In this document: in pieces, positions 31,340 to 42,639 of the stretch
How the letters are laid out: each line of letters opens with the position of its first letter
Position numbering within the stretch: the first letter of the stretch is position 1
Source: Coriolopsis trogii
Taxonomy: Eukaryota; Basidiomycota; Agaricomycetes; Polyporales; Polyporaceae
Direction: 5' to 3'
Assembly: GCA_020543525.1 (NCBI GenBank)
Contig: JAHYIO010000024.1
Coordinates: forward strand, 1 to 50,287
DNA: 50,287 nucleotides
The notes under the pieces: generated by a model
The model's input: only the letters and a program-made list of their open reading frames with translations
Databases searched by the model: none
What the model was told of the DNA's origin: nothing
Translations under genes and position numbers: made by a program

Positions 31340-34227
31340 GCAGGTAGGACACAGAAAGCGGACGAACGGGGTGGAAGAACGCAAGAGCGCGTTTTAACCA
31401 GGCAGCCAGACTTCTCACGCGCCGAGCGCCCCCCTGGAACCTTATCTGTGGAAGAACGTCCACACGTATTCGTGCCCGTCTTCTGGATTTCCACAACGTT
31501 ATTCCGTTCTCGGCATGTATTCCCCCTCCCACGTTGTGTCTCATTGAAGGATCTCACGTCAATCCCCCACCGCCCGCCAGTGTTCTCCAGTCTCAGCTTC
31601 GGCTGGTGGGGCGCTATCTCTTTGCGTTACTTGGTGCGTTGCCAATCGTTTCACCTACGGCACGCTCATACATTCTATTCCAAACAAACACCCTTGGTGA
31701 GTGAATGGTTTCAAGCTTACCTCTCCAGAGCATCCCGCTGTACTGCGGGCAGCATGGTAGAAGTCAGTGCGAGCTCGAGAGCTTTGCATTCAACGTACGT
31801 GCCAACACATGTCAGAAGATGGAGCGATCACCTATTGTGGCGCTTCGATGAGTTGCCATGACAATCCCTGGATAATTGCTGGCCGCCTACTGGGTGGGCA
31901 TCCGGCAAAAAGCGACAGGGAAAGCATGGTCCGTTCTGAGAAGAGCTGAACTGGGTTGAGCTGGCAGCGGATGGAATTTACTGGCACTCCGGAGGCCACC
32001 ACAGTCATAGATGTGTGTCGTCAGCGCGTTATGTCTAGTACAACGTACATGCTTATCAGAATGCAACATCGTGTGAGTGATGACCGGCCAGTGCTTATTT
32101 GTTAACAAAGAATACAACGTAACAGTCCAGAATCTCGTGCTGGTGTACGTGTAACGGTACCAGCTCGGGACCAAAATCAAGTACAACATGGGCACTTCGA
32201 AACACTGCCTCAAGTCGCGCATCAGCTCACCGTCGATGAAGTAATCCTACTCAGCTTGTCCTCCACCCTATCTGGGCAGACGGCGGAGAACTAATGAACG
32301 AGTGCGCGAGGGATGGTCTTGCACTCGCTGTTTCTGTGCTCGTCAAGGTTATCAGGGGGTATCCGAGATCGTGAGAGAGCCAATGAACGAGGGTGACAAC
32401 TAAAATGTATGGCAAATCAAGATACCAATGAACTGTCCAAAACAACTCCCTGGACAACGCAGATAGCTTTGTGCCACTTTTTGCCGGCCCGGCATTTGCC
32501 ATTCTGCCATATCTGCCCGCATAATGGACGAAAACAATTCTGCACTATACACTAAGTTGCTCTTCGGCTAATCTCTGAACTCTAGGGGAACGCTACCTTC
32601 ATTGCACCAGTAATGAAACTCCTGCAGTTGCGCAACGCAAATCAAAGTCTTGGCCCTTTCAACAGTTGCTCGCCTCCTTACCGCCATTCTTATGGAAGAG
32701 TACTCAGCGGCGTAGTAGCTACACGTTCGTGAAAGATTAGTGCAAATTGGTGGAGAAGTCCAGAAGATACGTGAGTTACATGGCCGCCAAACCCCTTTGT
32801 CTGTCCTCGCTTCACTTACGCAGTTTTCGGGCCCCTCCAAACTTCATGAGTACTCCAACCCAATCAGATCAAGACTAAGAATAAAATTTCCGAGAGGGCT
32901 CGCACAGTCCATGACCTTGCATCAGGAAATTGGGTTTTGATCCATCGCGTCTGTATGGTACCAGATGGAGCCATGGAGCGATGGAAATCCCCCCCCTGTA
33001 TACGGAGGCGCCTGTCTCCATCTGGATCAGCATGGAAGCGCCTGTTTCTATCTGGATTGGCTGTTTCCATCTAGCACCGGACGGAGGCAGATGGGCGACC
33101 TGCTCCCCTGTTCACTCCCTCGAAAATTTATCTCCTGTACTGCGGGCGTGCTACAGGCATATAGTCTCAGTAACGATGGCCATAGTAAGAGGTATATGCT
33201 ATGTCAGGGAGGGACGCGCAGAGAGGTACACACTCGGATCAAGTGCGGCCTCTGCCGAGAGTGCCGATAGTCCCGATGGAGTCGTATGGATCCATGGAAA
33301 TTGTGTCTCCAGCTGGAAGAGACCGCGTTTCCTGATGTGGGCTAACGAGCCCTCCATCGAGCGTGACATTCAGCCACACCGAAAGGTCGGCGTTCTACTG
33401 ATGAACCGTGGGTGCCTGCATGAGCTCTTCCGAAATTGGAAATGCCGTGTCGGAGCTATGATTGGTTTGTCTTGGATGTAGTGCAGTGCCGGCACTGCCG
33501 GGCGGGGCCGGGCTCTAATGCGTATACCCCAACTTGGGCTGACCGCTTGACGGCTCAGGTTCAGTCCCTGCCAGTTGGCCCAGGCCTGGAGCGGTTTGGC
33601 TCGGCTCAGGCATGAAGCGGTTCGGACCGGGTTCGAGCCCGATGATGGGACGTAGAAGAGGTCGGGTGGCATTGCGTAATCTTCCGAATTGGGCAACAGA
33701 GACGCCAAGCTGTACCAGACGCCGCCGCTCCTCCGTAGGGCATAGAGCACAGATCACTACTTGAATGTGATTTTTCGTTGAGGGAAACTCCGGCTGAGTC
33801 CGATACTGTGCGATGAGTCTGCATCCCGCAGGTTGGACTCATATCCCACGCTAGACAACGCGCACAGTCCAATGTTTTCTTGTACCACTTTCCCTGCTCG
33901 CTCGTTCTATTCGCCTTCCTCTTGTCTACGGTATATGCTAGTACAAAACTCCATTTTTATTCGCTCATACAAATAACAAGATGTTCTATCTTTGCCTCCT
34001 TCCTTCCAGCTCTGTGTGCAGCGATACCCGGGACGTACGACTCTGTGCCCTGCACGCTTGACACTCCGGTTCGCCTCGCGTTTCGCGCCTCTCTTCTCTT
34101 TCCATGACGTCTCCTAATCGCAGGGGGAACGTTCCGTCCCATGCTGAGTCCCGGTTGCATATTAGAAGCACCGAGGGGTGAAATGGGACTGTCAAATGTA
34201 CTACTCACCGACGTCGGCAAATCTTTT
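31340..34227. other. Gene-poor region with small repeats
   Basis: Nearly 2.9 kb without a gene I can support. Visible structure: a 30-base direct repeat at 33005-33064 (gcgcctgt..atctggat twice) and a GC-rich, imperfectly repeated patch at 33485-33660 (ggctcggctcagg-like and ccgggctc-like units). Frames across these are short and family-free. It may be old repeat-derived DNA. Confidence 0.45.
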
Positions 34228-35055
34228 TCATTGGAAGGGGCCAACGGTGGGATTATTGACAACCTGTCTATGGCGTTGGTGGATGAAATGCTGTAAGACG
34301 GGTGTCTCACGTACAGGCGTGTCATGCATGGCATGGACAAGGGATTGAAACGCAGGCGATTGCCTGAGCTCTGCCAGAATCCGCGTGACCCAGACCTCCC
34401 ACGGACAGGGGATGGGAGCCGTAGGCGTGAAGTAGGGGAGTACGAATTGCGTACCGGCGAACGGATGAGGCGCAGGCGGAGAGGAGAATACGTAGACCGA
34501 GAGCAACAGCATAGCTTGACCTCCCGTGTTGAGGGTGCCGTTGTATGCCGGTAAGGAAGCAGACATATCTGCCCTCAGAGTTATGAATTCTCCAGACCTA
34601 CGCAGAAAGCACACAGTGAGCCGATGACGAGTGTTCTATCCATACTGAAGAAAACATCACTTACCGCCCGAATCCTAGAGAGACGGATCGTCTGTGACAA
34701 TGGTGGTTCAGCAAGTAGAAACTATATGCGTAGAGGGTTATACACTCACATGCCTCGAGCTGCGAATTGCGCGGTTTTGCACTCCGATCTGCAGAAAGAG
34801 CGGATAATTGTTTCAGACAACCCCTGACATGAACAATCGCCCATGTATAAGACAAACTGCAGGGAGGATAAGTCTGCGTATGCTTACATCGCCAGGATAC
34901 TCATTCCAGTAACATTTCATGATGGGCGCGTTTTCATGAATGTCTATGCCGTGCGGCGCGGGGAAGTTCAACCATTCGAGGTCGGCGCGACGAGCGTCAT
35001 CCCATCGCAAGGGGGTTACGGCCTGCATGTAGTCCACATAGAGAGTGAACGGCAT
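34228..35055 (-). CDS. Five-exon protein of unknown function
   Basis: Exons 35055-34888, 34823-34750, 34691-34665, 34597-34315 and 34263-34228 join in phase with consensus splice sites to 195 residues. The protein begins MPFTLYVDYMQAVTPLRW and DDARRADLEWLNFPAPHG, and continues with NAPIMKCYWNEYPGD, IRSVSLGFGRSGEFITLRAD and WEVWVTRILAELRQSPAFQS, ending NPTVGPFQ. There is no signal peptide or membrane segment, although MLLLSVYVFSSP is hydrophobic. The coherent splicing of four introns, one exon being 27 bases, is the main reason to accept it. I do not recognise the family. Confidence 0.6.
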
Positions 35056-38000
35056 CTGGCGGATATTGTGTATGTGAAATAAGGGCGAGCAGCAACGGTT
35101 GGGGCGGCGTGGAGGGCAGAATGAGAGACAAGTGGAAGATGGAACATGCATGAGTCATTATATATCTCGAACGATTTCTCACCTCGCGGAGCGCATGGCA
35201 TGCGTCGAATTGCCTGCGCGGATGACCTCCGATGTGCTGAGATCTCGATAGAACGGTATCCAGCTAATATGGAAACATCATGCATGCCTTGTCGGGGTTT
35301 GCAAGCATTGCTCGAGCATACTATCCGTCTGCTTGGTACACCCAATCTGGGTTCTTAGGCGCAAAAAAAATCGCGCTCCGCATGGCACTCCGATGCAACA
35401 CAGCACCTTCGCTCGTTGAGTCGTAGTTTTGGTACTTCATTGGCGAATCCGCGCCACTGCGCCCACAGTCCTTCCAGTCCTCCTAAACCGGATCACCGTG
35501 TACTCCGTACTCCTTAGATGACGCGACCTAAGCGGCGCTGTCGTTCGGCAAACCAATTGAGACACCGCAGGTCTGTGACTAGCCGTGGCAAGGGTGGGCT
35601 TGGCTGCGAGACTACACAGGGGCTGGGCTTAGAACGGAGTTTGGATCAATTACTCCGCATGCGTCAACCGACAGGAGATCTGTGAAGATTGACAAAAGCT
35701 GTACATCGCAAAGTCAGCCTGGATTGAGTCATTGCATGCGGTATTGGACGACTTCAGCTCATCTCCATTGCATCCCGACTTGCCTGGATGGTACATGCGA
35801 CGATCGATTGCCAGCCAATGGACGTTCTGGGATACGTGGCGATATTACTTCGTTCTCAGGGAGGTCCGGAAATGAAACGCTAATGAAAAGAAGGGCGGTA
35901 ATGCATGAACAAAATGAAGGTGGCCCGATAAGCGCAGTCCGTATAAAGACCGTGGGGCTCATGTGATCATGCTCGGCCAATCATAGCGTGCCAGGGTTCA
36001 CGGCCTCTGTTCACGACGGGCAATTCCTGGCAGGGAAAGCACAAAATCTGTTGGACTTTCTTTGCCACTTGCCAGGGAATTGGGTGATGTCAATTGGCTA
36101 TCCTTGCCATTCTGCACCCATTTCCTTGCCTTCCCTTTGTACCGGCCTGTGCTGGAAGGGGAAATGTACAAGCAATGTAAGGGACATATGAGATTTTTGT
36201 AGCAAGGAATGGGCTCGAAATATGCATAACCGGATAGATGTCAGCGCCATTTCGTCCGCCATTTCCCTCGACGAGACTCGGCGCTTTGCCCGTCGTGCTT
36301 CTTCCTTTCTGTGCGTATGAGCAACCAACAAAAGGTGGGCACGTCCTTGCCTATATCGCTCGAGAACCAGTCCGTCACGGTCAGCCAATACAAAGAGATG
36401 CACGACAGAGTCTGAGTCCGCTGACGTACGGCTCGGCTTCTCTTCTCTTGGAGCAGCGTTTCGCTCCCAAGAAGTCGCAGATATGACGGGCATCTGATAG
36501 AGATGCATTGATGAGAATGACACGAAAGCCAGCAAGGTCGAAGTTGCCAATGCCGTTACGCTGCAGCAGTAACGTCGGAAGCTTTTGAGTAATGCCGTAA
36601 AGTATACGCAATCCAAGGGAGGAGCGAACGATACAGTCAGCGACGAACGAGACCCCAGTCATGTACAGAGTCAGCAGCGGGTAGAGAAGATGCAGGTGGG
36701 AAATTCACACGGATGTACGGGAGCATTGCAGCCATCGATGCGACGTGCTGCGGCGCCGTACATGAAGAAAGCGGACCGAACGTGCGGGCACCGATGGTGC
36801 GCGCGAGAGTGACCTTGATTAGCCTTGATCAAGGACAAGGTGCATACGTTCATAGCAAGAGCCCGGCCCCCGAGTCTAGGCTTTGTGGTCAGCGTGTAGC
36901 AGGACTTGTACGCTCCGAAATTCCGAGGAGGGAACGCCGGAGTAGATTGAATGCTCGACGAAGGCGAGACAGCGGCTGATACCGACGTTTGCTACGGTTG
37001 GTGGGTGTACCGGTCTTGCTCGCAAGTTCTCTGTCGCGTGAGGAGGACGTGTCGCGCGCGACGCGTCCCTAATTTACCTTGTTCCTCCTCCCCCTCCCGT
37101 CTGTGTTTGCTTCGTCGCCTATCTACTTTGTGTCGCTTATCCTTATATGTCTCTTCTCCCGCTTCTGTCTCTCTGGCTCCTCCTTCCTCACCGACGTGCG
37201 CTGGAAAGGACCGTAGCTGCGCAAAGTTCCCATCCTCATTCCGTGATTGAAAGGCCCGAGGACTTGGAGATTTACACTCATCCATCCGCTTTGCTCTTAT
37301 CAGACGCTGGCTGCATTTTCGTCGATGAACTCCAAACCTACAGAACTGCACTCCATCGACATAGCTCACTTCCTATTTCTCTATATGTCTACTCAACGCT
37401 TCGTATTAGTTCCCTGTATGCACTTCGCTGCCGCCGGCTTGCCCTCGGCCCCTCCGGGTCAAGCGGGAGCGCCAGCGACGCGACCCAGATCGGCGCTCTC
37501 CCGCGGTGCTGCGCGGCAATTACATCGGCCTTTGCCCTGCTCGACTGACGCGTTGAATAGACCGCATTGAGGCCTGGGCGGATGCGCCGTTAGGGTTAGG
37601 TTAGTTTGGCACCCGCGGCCTTCCAAGGCGCGCCCGTCTACACTATCGCGCGAACCAGGCTTCAGCGTGCTCTGCCCCTCATCTCCGTCCTACTGGTCAG
37701 GCGCATCAGCTTCTCTCGGACTACCTGAAACGCCACTATTTCCTACTGATCCCGGTCGCTTTGCAGTGTACTACTCAGTTAACTTCTTTTTCCGCGAATA
37801 TATTTCTGCTGTAAGTAATCCCGCTCAAGCTCGATCTGAACATCACGCCGTCTTTCGCCTAGTCAGCGGCGCAGTACCTTGGCACACTTCAACGCACCGC
37901 CCGCTCACCAGGCTGTGTAATGTCCCCCATCCCGTCCACACTCGTGCCGAAATGGAGCTCGGTCTCTGTATCTGCATTTACGTCGGGCCGTCCTGACGTC

Positions 38001-38516
38001 CGCCTGCTCTCACGTCCGCGTATGTGCTCCTCGTTCTCATACGATGAGGCCGAAACAAATGTAGAAATCTTCCCACATACCCGTTCTGTTGAAATCCGTA
38101 TAGAGCATATACTAAATATACATTGGGAAGACCCCTGTTTCCCATCATCCTGGTCATATGTTTGCCAGGGCTTCCGCCTTGGTTGACACCGCTTCAAACA
38201 CCGAAGGCCCGACCTCTTGCGGGCGCGTTTATATTCCACTCGGCCCAGAAGGTCCAGAAGGTCCAGGAGGACCTTCTGGGCCTGCGGCGCCGCAGGCCCT
38301 CGGTAATTCCCACATAGGCTCCCACAGCCTCGGTTTGAGTTCTCAGAACGGTCAAAGCGCAAAAAACCCCGGCCGCATCGACGAAAATTGCACAGTAGTT
38401 ACTCAATATACAGGAGAAGACAATTCCATGACGAGTCACTTGAATCCGATATACAAACGTAACAATCTCCAGTGCTAGCGGTAATACAGACATTGGCCAT
38501 TGTGATAATCCAAACA
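35056..38516. other. Long region without a supported gene
   Basis: About 3.4 kb. Candidate frames were examined and not accepted: a hydrophobic minus-strand stretch at 36381-36662 and several C/T-rich plus-strand frames at 36950-37570. Noted structure: an imperfect inverted repeat around 36018-36082 (caattcctggca against tgccagggaattg), a TTAGGG-like pair at 37590-37604, and a strong palindrome cluster at 38242-38299. Confidence 0.45.
38242..38299. repeat. Nested perfect inverted repeats
   Basis: A 14-base perfect inverted repeat (ggcccagaaggtcc at 38242-38255 against 38269-38282, 13-base loop) overlaps a 22-base perfect palindrome centred at 38288/38289 (gggcctgcggc then its complement). 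Both would form very stable hairpins in single strand. A direct repeat of cagaaggtc lies inside the first. It is about 220 bases downstream of the HET-domain gene's stop. Confidence 0.9.
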
Positions 38517-39911
38517 TTATGACTCAACTTCGCGTCCGGGTGGTGCGCAGTGCTCAATGTACACGTCCCGCCATTTCACTATAGCAGTTGCCCTGAATGG
38601 CTGGAGTACGTCGTTCGCCTGACCCAGGGCGATGAGTCGGGGCGAGACGCCGTAGCTCGTAGCCCACACGCTACGATGTCTTGCCCCGACTTTGAAGCGG
38701 GGCACGGTTGGGTCATGCGATTCGGATGAAGGCGAGAGGAGAAGGCCTAGCGCCATGCCGTCACAGAACCAGGACAAGATGGCCACGGTTTGTCCGGCGC
38801 ATTTGACCAGGGGTAAGTGCGCTCGAATACCATAAGGAGTGATGGAAAAGGTGGGAACGCCGTAGTGGCTCTTCTTGGCTGACTTTGGGCCCTGGCCATT
38901 GTGCTATCAGACGCATAGCGATATCATACAGTTTGACCTTACCCCATGGAATCTCTTGAGAATAGCCAGTAAGTGTGACTTGTCTGGTGTCGGCGGGACA
39001 GGCATGATGTGTAGGAGACCGCCGCAATCCCGGAAGGCGGAAGGCGCAGGAGCAAACAGATAGCGCTCGTGCATTGAAAAGGAAGTGGATGCACTCTCTG
39101 CAGGGGTAGCCGCTACCTCGGAGGTGAGCCAGCGGCTACCCCATGCAAAGAGCGTTGTGTCTGCGCAGCGCTGCATGATCTCCTCTTGCAGACGTTGGAA
39201 TGCACGGTATCTTCCTTCCCCATATCGTACGCACATGGTGATGAAGAACAGCCCCACGAGGCAATAAGCTTCGTCCTCTGGGCGCGTGGTATGGCGGTCC
39301 GCGGCCCACGACATTCTAGCCGCGACACTGACGGATTGCAACTCTGTCTCAAACCTCAGTACCTTTACCGGAATGGCGGTGATCTGCTCAATGATGTGCG
39401 CAAGGTCTGCCTTAGAGCCAATTATTTGCCATTCTCGGTTCAGGAACAGAAGATTACGAGGGAAAATGAGTTCTTGCAGGGTCCACCCGCGCTGAAACCA
39501 TCGGCTGGTACGGAATGCCGCCATGAAAGTGGTCTCGTCTTGGCATGCGGACCGTGGTGGCACGTCGTTCAGGTACGCATAGCAGATGTCTGCATTGGCA
39601 TAGAACTTGCGCATGGAGTTGATTCCCTCGGAGAGCTCGGCGCTGCTCTTTTGGTCAATGCAGCATGTGTCATTCCACATCCAGTCATATCCATTGGCCT
39701 GGGCGACCATGCACGAGTGCTGGACTTTTGCCGACGAAAAATCACGCGGACTCTGGTATGACGTCATACACTTGATCCGCAGTGATTCCGTCGCTTGGAA
39801 TGATTGCTCATTGGAGTCCCACACGTGTGACAGAATCGCATAACGAGCCGGTATGCTTTGCGGTGACAGGAAGTGGTGTAGCTCGGCGCGATTGGTACTG
39901 AGGAGCCACAT
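38517..39911 (-). CDS. HET-domain protein
   Basis: Two exons, 39911-38943 and 38882-38517, give 444 residues. The N-terminus is a textbook HET domain: MWLLSTNRAELHHFLSPQ, RYAILSHVWDSNEQSFQ, ANGYDWMWNDTCCIDQKSS, AELSEGINSMRKFYANADIC, YAYLNDVPP, RWFQRGWTLQELIFPRNLLF, and RPEDEAYCLVGLF with RYGEGRYRAFQRLQEEI. The rest (residues about 250-444) has no recognised domain: HIMPVPPTPDKSH, SHYGVPTFSITPYGIRAHLP, PRFKVGARHRSVW. In ascomycetes HET proteins can trigger cell death after fusion of incompatible strains; in basidiomycetes HET genes are numerous and mostly uncharacterised. There is no NACHT or WD40 part. A minisatellite lies about 160 bases upstream of the ATG. Confidence 0.85.
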
Positions 39912-40073
39912 CAGTCAGTTCAGTAGGGGCAGTCGGGGCGGCAACGGGCGTCAAAGAAGTGGCGGCGGAGGGAGAGAACGAGTGGCGAGCGTCTAACGGA
40001 CTATCTTATCTGCTGCCGCATTAGGGCATACAGCACACCGGGATCGATCCTGCTTCCTTGGCGGCCAGGCGCT

Positions 40074-40195
40074 GACACTCCGTCACACTCCAGTGACACT
40101 CCGCTCACACTCCAGTGACACTCCGCTCACACTCCAGTGACACTCCGCTCACACTCCAGTGACACTCCGCTCACACTCGTGTGACACTCCTGTGA
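40074..40195. repeat. 22-base minisatellite
   Basis: Four perfect copies of a 22-base unit start at 40086, 40108, 40130 and 40152, with a diverged fifth at 40174-40195 and a partial one before. Each unit is itself two 11-base halves, cactccagtga and cactccgctca. The array lies in the 5' region of the HET-domain gene. Confidence 0.93.
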
Positions 40196-40898
40196 CACCC
40201 CCCCACATCCCAATTGCAAACCAAATGCCGCGGCCGTCATGTTGACAGAAGACACATTACGCGATAAGGACGGCTAAAACATCTCTCTCTCCCTTATACT
40301 ATGCCTGGTAGTGTGTACCGACTCGCAGAGGTAGGATGATACATGTGCCCGCATGAGGAAACACGTTATTCTCCGTAGAGAGCCCGATGTCAGAACAATC
40401 CTGGGAGATAATGAGTGGGTGGCCATTCTCTCGACGGAGACAGATTCTCTCGAAGGACTCTCCGGGAATTGCCCGAGTCACAGTAGTATTTCGTTAGGAT
40501 CATAGCTGTATAACCGCTAAGGGTAATTGATGCGGACACTTATCATAGATATTACCAGGGTGCTCCTTAGAGAGCGCCTCGAGAGACAGGCGGATCCCTC
40601 GAGAGAATGCATCTCTCGGTGTCTGCTGCGTGTTACCAGTGCAGCGCACGAAACGCCATCCTGTCCTCACTTTGGACACCTTCACTTGCCTAGTGGTCGT
40701 CTACATCGCCTACATGGGCCATCTTCATGATAATATGTGAGATACCTCACCTATGGATCATCATATAATCGGAGGACACGCGATGGATACCTAGGTTATA
40801 TCGTGGCCACATTGGATGCATGGGCTGTCCGAGCGTGAGCCAGGTGCACGCCTCACGCACATACGTATTCCGAATGGCGTGAAAAATAAATCTAGATG
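40196..40898. other. Intergenic stretch
   Basis: No gene supported. It lies between the minisatellite and the 3' end of the coiled-coil gene at 40899. A few ctcgagaga-like repeats occur around 40575-40615. Confidence 0.5.
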
Positions 40899-41962
40899 CT
40901 ATGAGACGCCTTCATCCATCAAACTACGCATCGCAAGCAACATACTACAGCTTTTCACAACATCCTCAATGTCATCCTGAAGTCAGAACACTGTGTGCAA
41001 AGACTAAGTCGACAACGCTGATTGAGAGATCGTTATGGCCTTACTTTGTCTTCCATTTCCAGTGTCTTCCGGCGTATAGTCGTGAGATTGTGTTGCCCCT
41101 CAGCTATCAACTTCTAGAGACCGATGAGCGGGCTATGCTTGGGCAGTTCACAGATGACTCGCCTTGCAATGCTCATAAGCAATAGTATCATATTCATCAA
41201 CCTCTTCTTCGGATACGAATGGGATTGAATGCTGGAGAAGCTGTTCGTGCAATCGTTTGACATAGGCCTCTAACGCAGCGATATACTGGTGTCGCTTGTG
41301 ATACCGTCCAGGTTTTCTGGGAGGGACAGTCGTGAATTGACAGTCATAATAATGGAATGGATGAGAAGGCCGCACAAGTCGGTTTGGCTCAAAAACAGGC
41401 ATTCCAAACAATCAACCAACTGCCTCACCCGACGATGACGACGACAACGTCGGGCTCGATCCTCTGCCTCCGGTGTCGACGCGGCGTGGCATACCCGCTC
41501 CCTACTATCAGACTCCCGGTGACTCGGTCCGGAAACAGCATTGGGTTGCGGTAGCTGCTCTACCCCGTTGACGGGGAAGGCCGGCACCTGCGAACGTCGC
41601 TCTGGGCTACCTGCTTGACTGGCTTGCTGGGAACTGTTAATGTGAAAGTGTAGAACGTCGGGGATCAGGCATGCCTGCGCGCTGGACGACACCGAATCCG
41701 CGGGAATCGCGGACCCCGGACGGCCGAGCGGATGTCCCCATGGCGAGGGGCTCGAATGCGGCACCAGAGGGACGTGCCATTCGGAGTAAGTCAGTCCACC
41801 TCCGCAAGGCGGTAGAGTAGCATGCAGGGACGGCGGAACCAATGGTCTGCGCCGCAATGGTTGGGTGGTGAAAAGCGGTTGTGGCGGCGGCGACATTCGG
41901 CTTCCGGCTGTACCTGCGTGAAAATCTGCCTGGTAAGGAGACGAAGGAAAAAACGTACCCAT
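40899..41962 (-). CDS. Coiled-coil family protein, pair 2 minus-strand member
   Basis: Firm exons on the minus strand are 41316-41163, 41113-41045 (69 bases) and 40976-40899, in phase with each other. They encode KPGRYHKRHQYIAALEAYVK, RLHEQLLQHSIPFVSEEEVD, EYDTIAYEHCK, then KLIAEGQHNLTTIRRKTLEM, and a last exon ending LMDEGVS. The core matches the pair 1 minus gene (YVAALENCIDRLHQQLLQHS; VLIAGAQHD). Upstream sequence to about 41962 is Pro/Ser-rich (SPSPWGHPLGRPGSAIPADS) in an open frame, but the splice into 41316 leaves the frame unresolved, so the start is approximate. The donor after EHCK is AAG|gcgagt, a GC donor. A motif ALEADAMG before a gtacgt donor resembles VEANAMG at the end of exon 1 of the gene at 22509. 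Confidence 0.55.
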
Positions 41963-42639
41963 GGCGTCGGCTTCCAAAGCGGATTGTCTCAATAAGTGAG
42001 GGACAGAGAGTCACGAATGCGAGTACGTTGGGTAGAATATGCAGCTGGATGAAGGGCGGGGGGGAATACACGGGGAGTACACGGGGAGGACTCTTTCGCA
42101 CAGTCCTGATAACGCTTGCCTCGAAAGGTATTTGATATTCAAGGTGGCGCCATGGCCTGAGCATGCACAAGGTCTTTCCCATGGCGGATGCCGCCCCCTG
42201 TATACTCAGCGGCCACTGTCAGTAGTCACTATGCTCATTGCAATTGTGGGCACATAGCGAAGAAGGCCCGCTGTAGAAACCAGTACGCCAGTGATGTCCA
42301 GAGGTGCGTCGCAGCCTGGCAAGGTCGATACCGTGGTTAATAGTGCTCCCTTTCCTCAGTACCTAAACGGTGGACAATTTGCGTGGCATGATGTTGAGAG
42401 TATTTGACGCAACACGGCCCGGCGCAATGGAGCAGGCGTGAGGTCCACGCGCGACTTGGTGAACTTCTGACTAATCCGCCAATGCCAACCCTGTGCCCTC
42501 CACCTTCTCGACCAAACCACCACATTCCCCGGTCACTCGAGCTATCCGCGTGGCCCCTTAGCACTCCCGTCAGCCTCATCTGCACCTCCACCCCCCTTAC
42601 TGCTCGACGGTGCCACGCAGTACGCCTCGCCAACAAGCT
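41963..42639. promoter_or_regulatory. Shared divergent upstream region of pair 2
   Basis: Roughly 680 bases between the divergent starts. A G-rich run and a doubled ggagtacacgggga element lie at 42055-42092. Plus-strand frames at 42480-42640 are Pro-rich and could be 5' leader. The spacing is close to that of pair 1. Confidence 0.35.

Noticed and set aside
33625..33650. tRNA B-box-like ggttcgagccc
   Set aside because: No A-box or cloverleaf could be drawn around it; the region is a GC-rich degenerate repeat.
36381..36662. Hydrophobic minus-strand frame as a membrane protein
   Set aside because: No start, no splice partners and no family motif; neighbouring frames are equally open.
38158..38478. 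Collagen-like plus-strand protein
   Set aside because: The Gly-Pro repeat is a by-product of the nested inverted repeats; the rest of the frame has no protein character.
40074..40195. Possible CRISPR-like array
   Set aside because: Units are contiguous with no unique spacers, and the organism is a fungus; it is a minisatellite.
41637..42182. 181-codon minus-strand frame overlapping the pair 2 minus gene
   Set aside because: It is in another frame from the conserved exons and reads as low-complexity Arg/Pro sequence; the adjacent frame is more protein-like.
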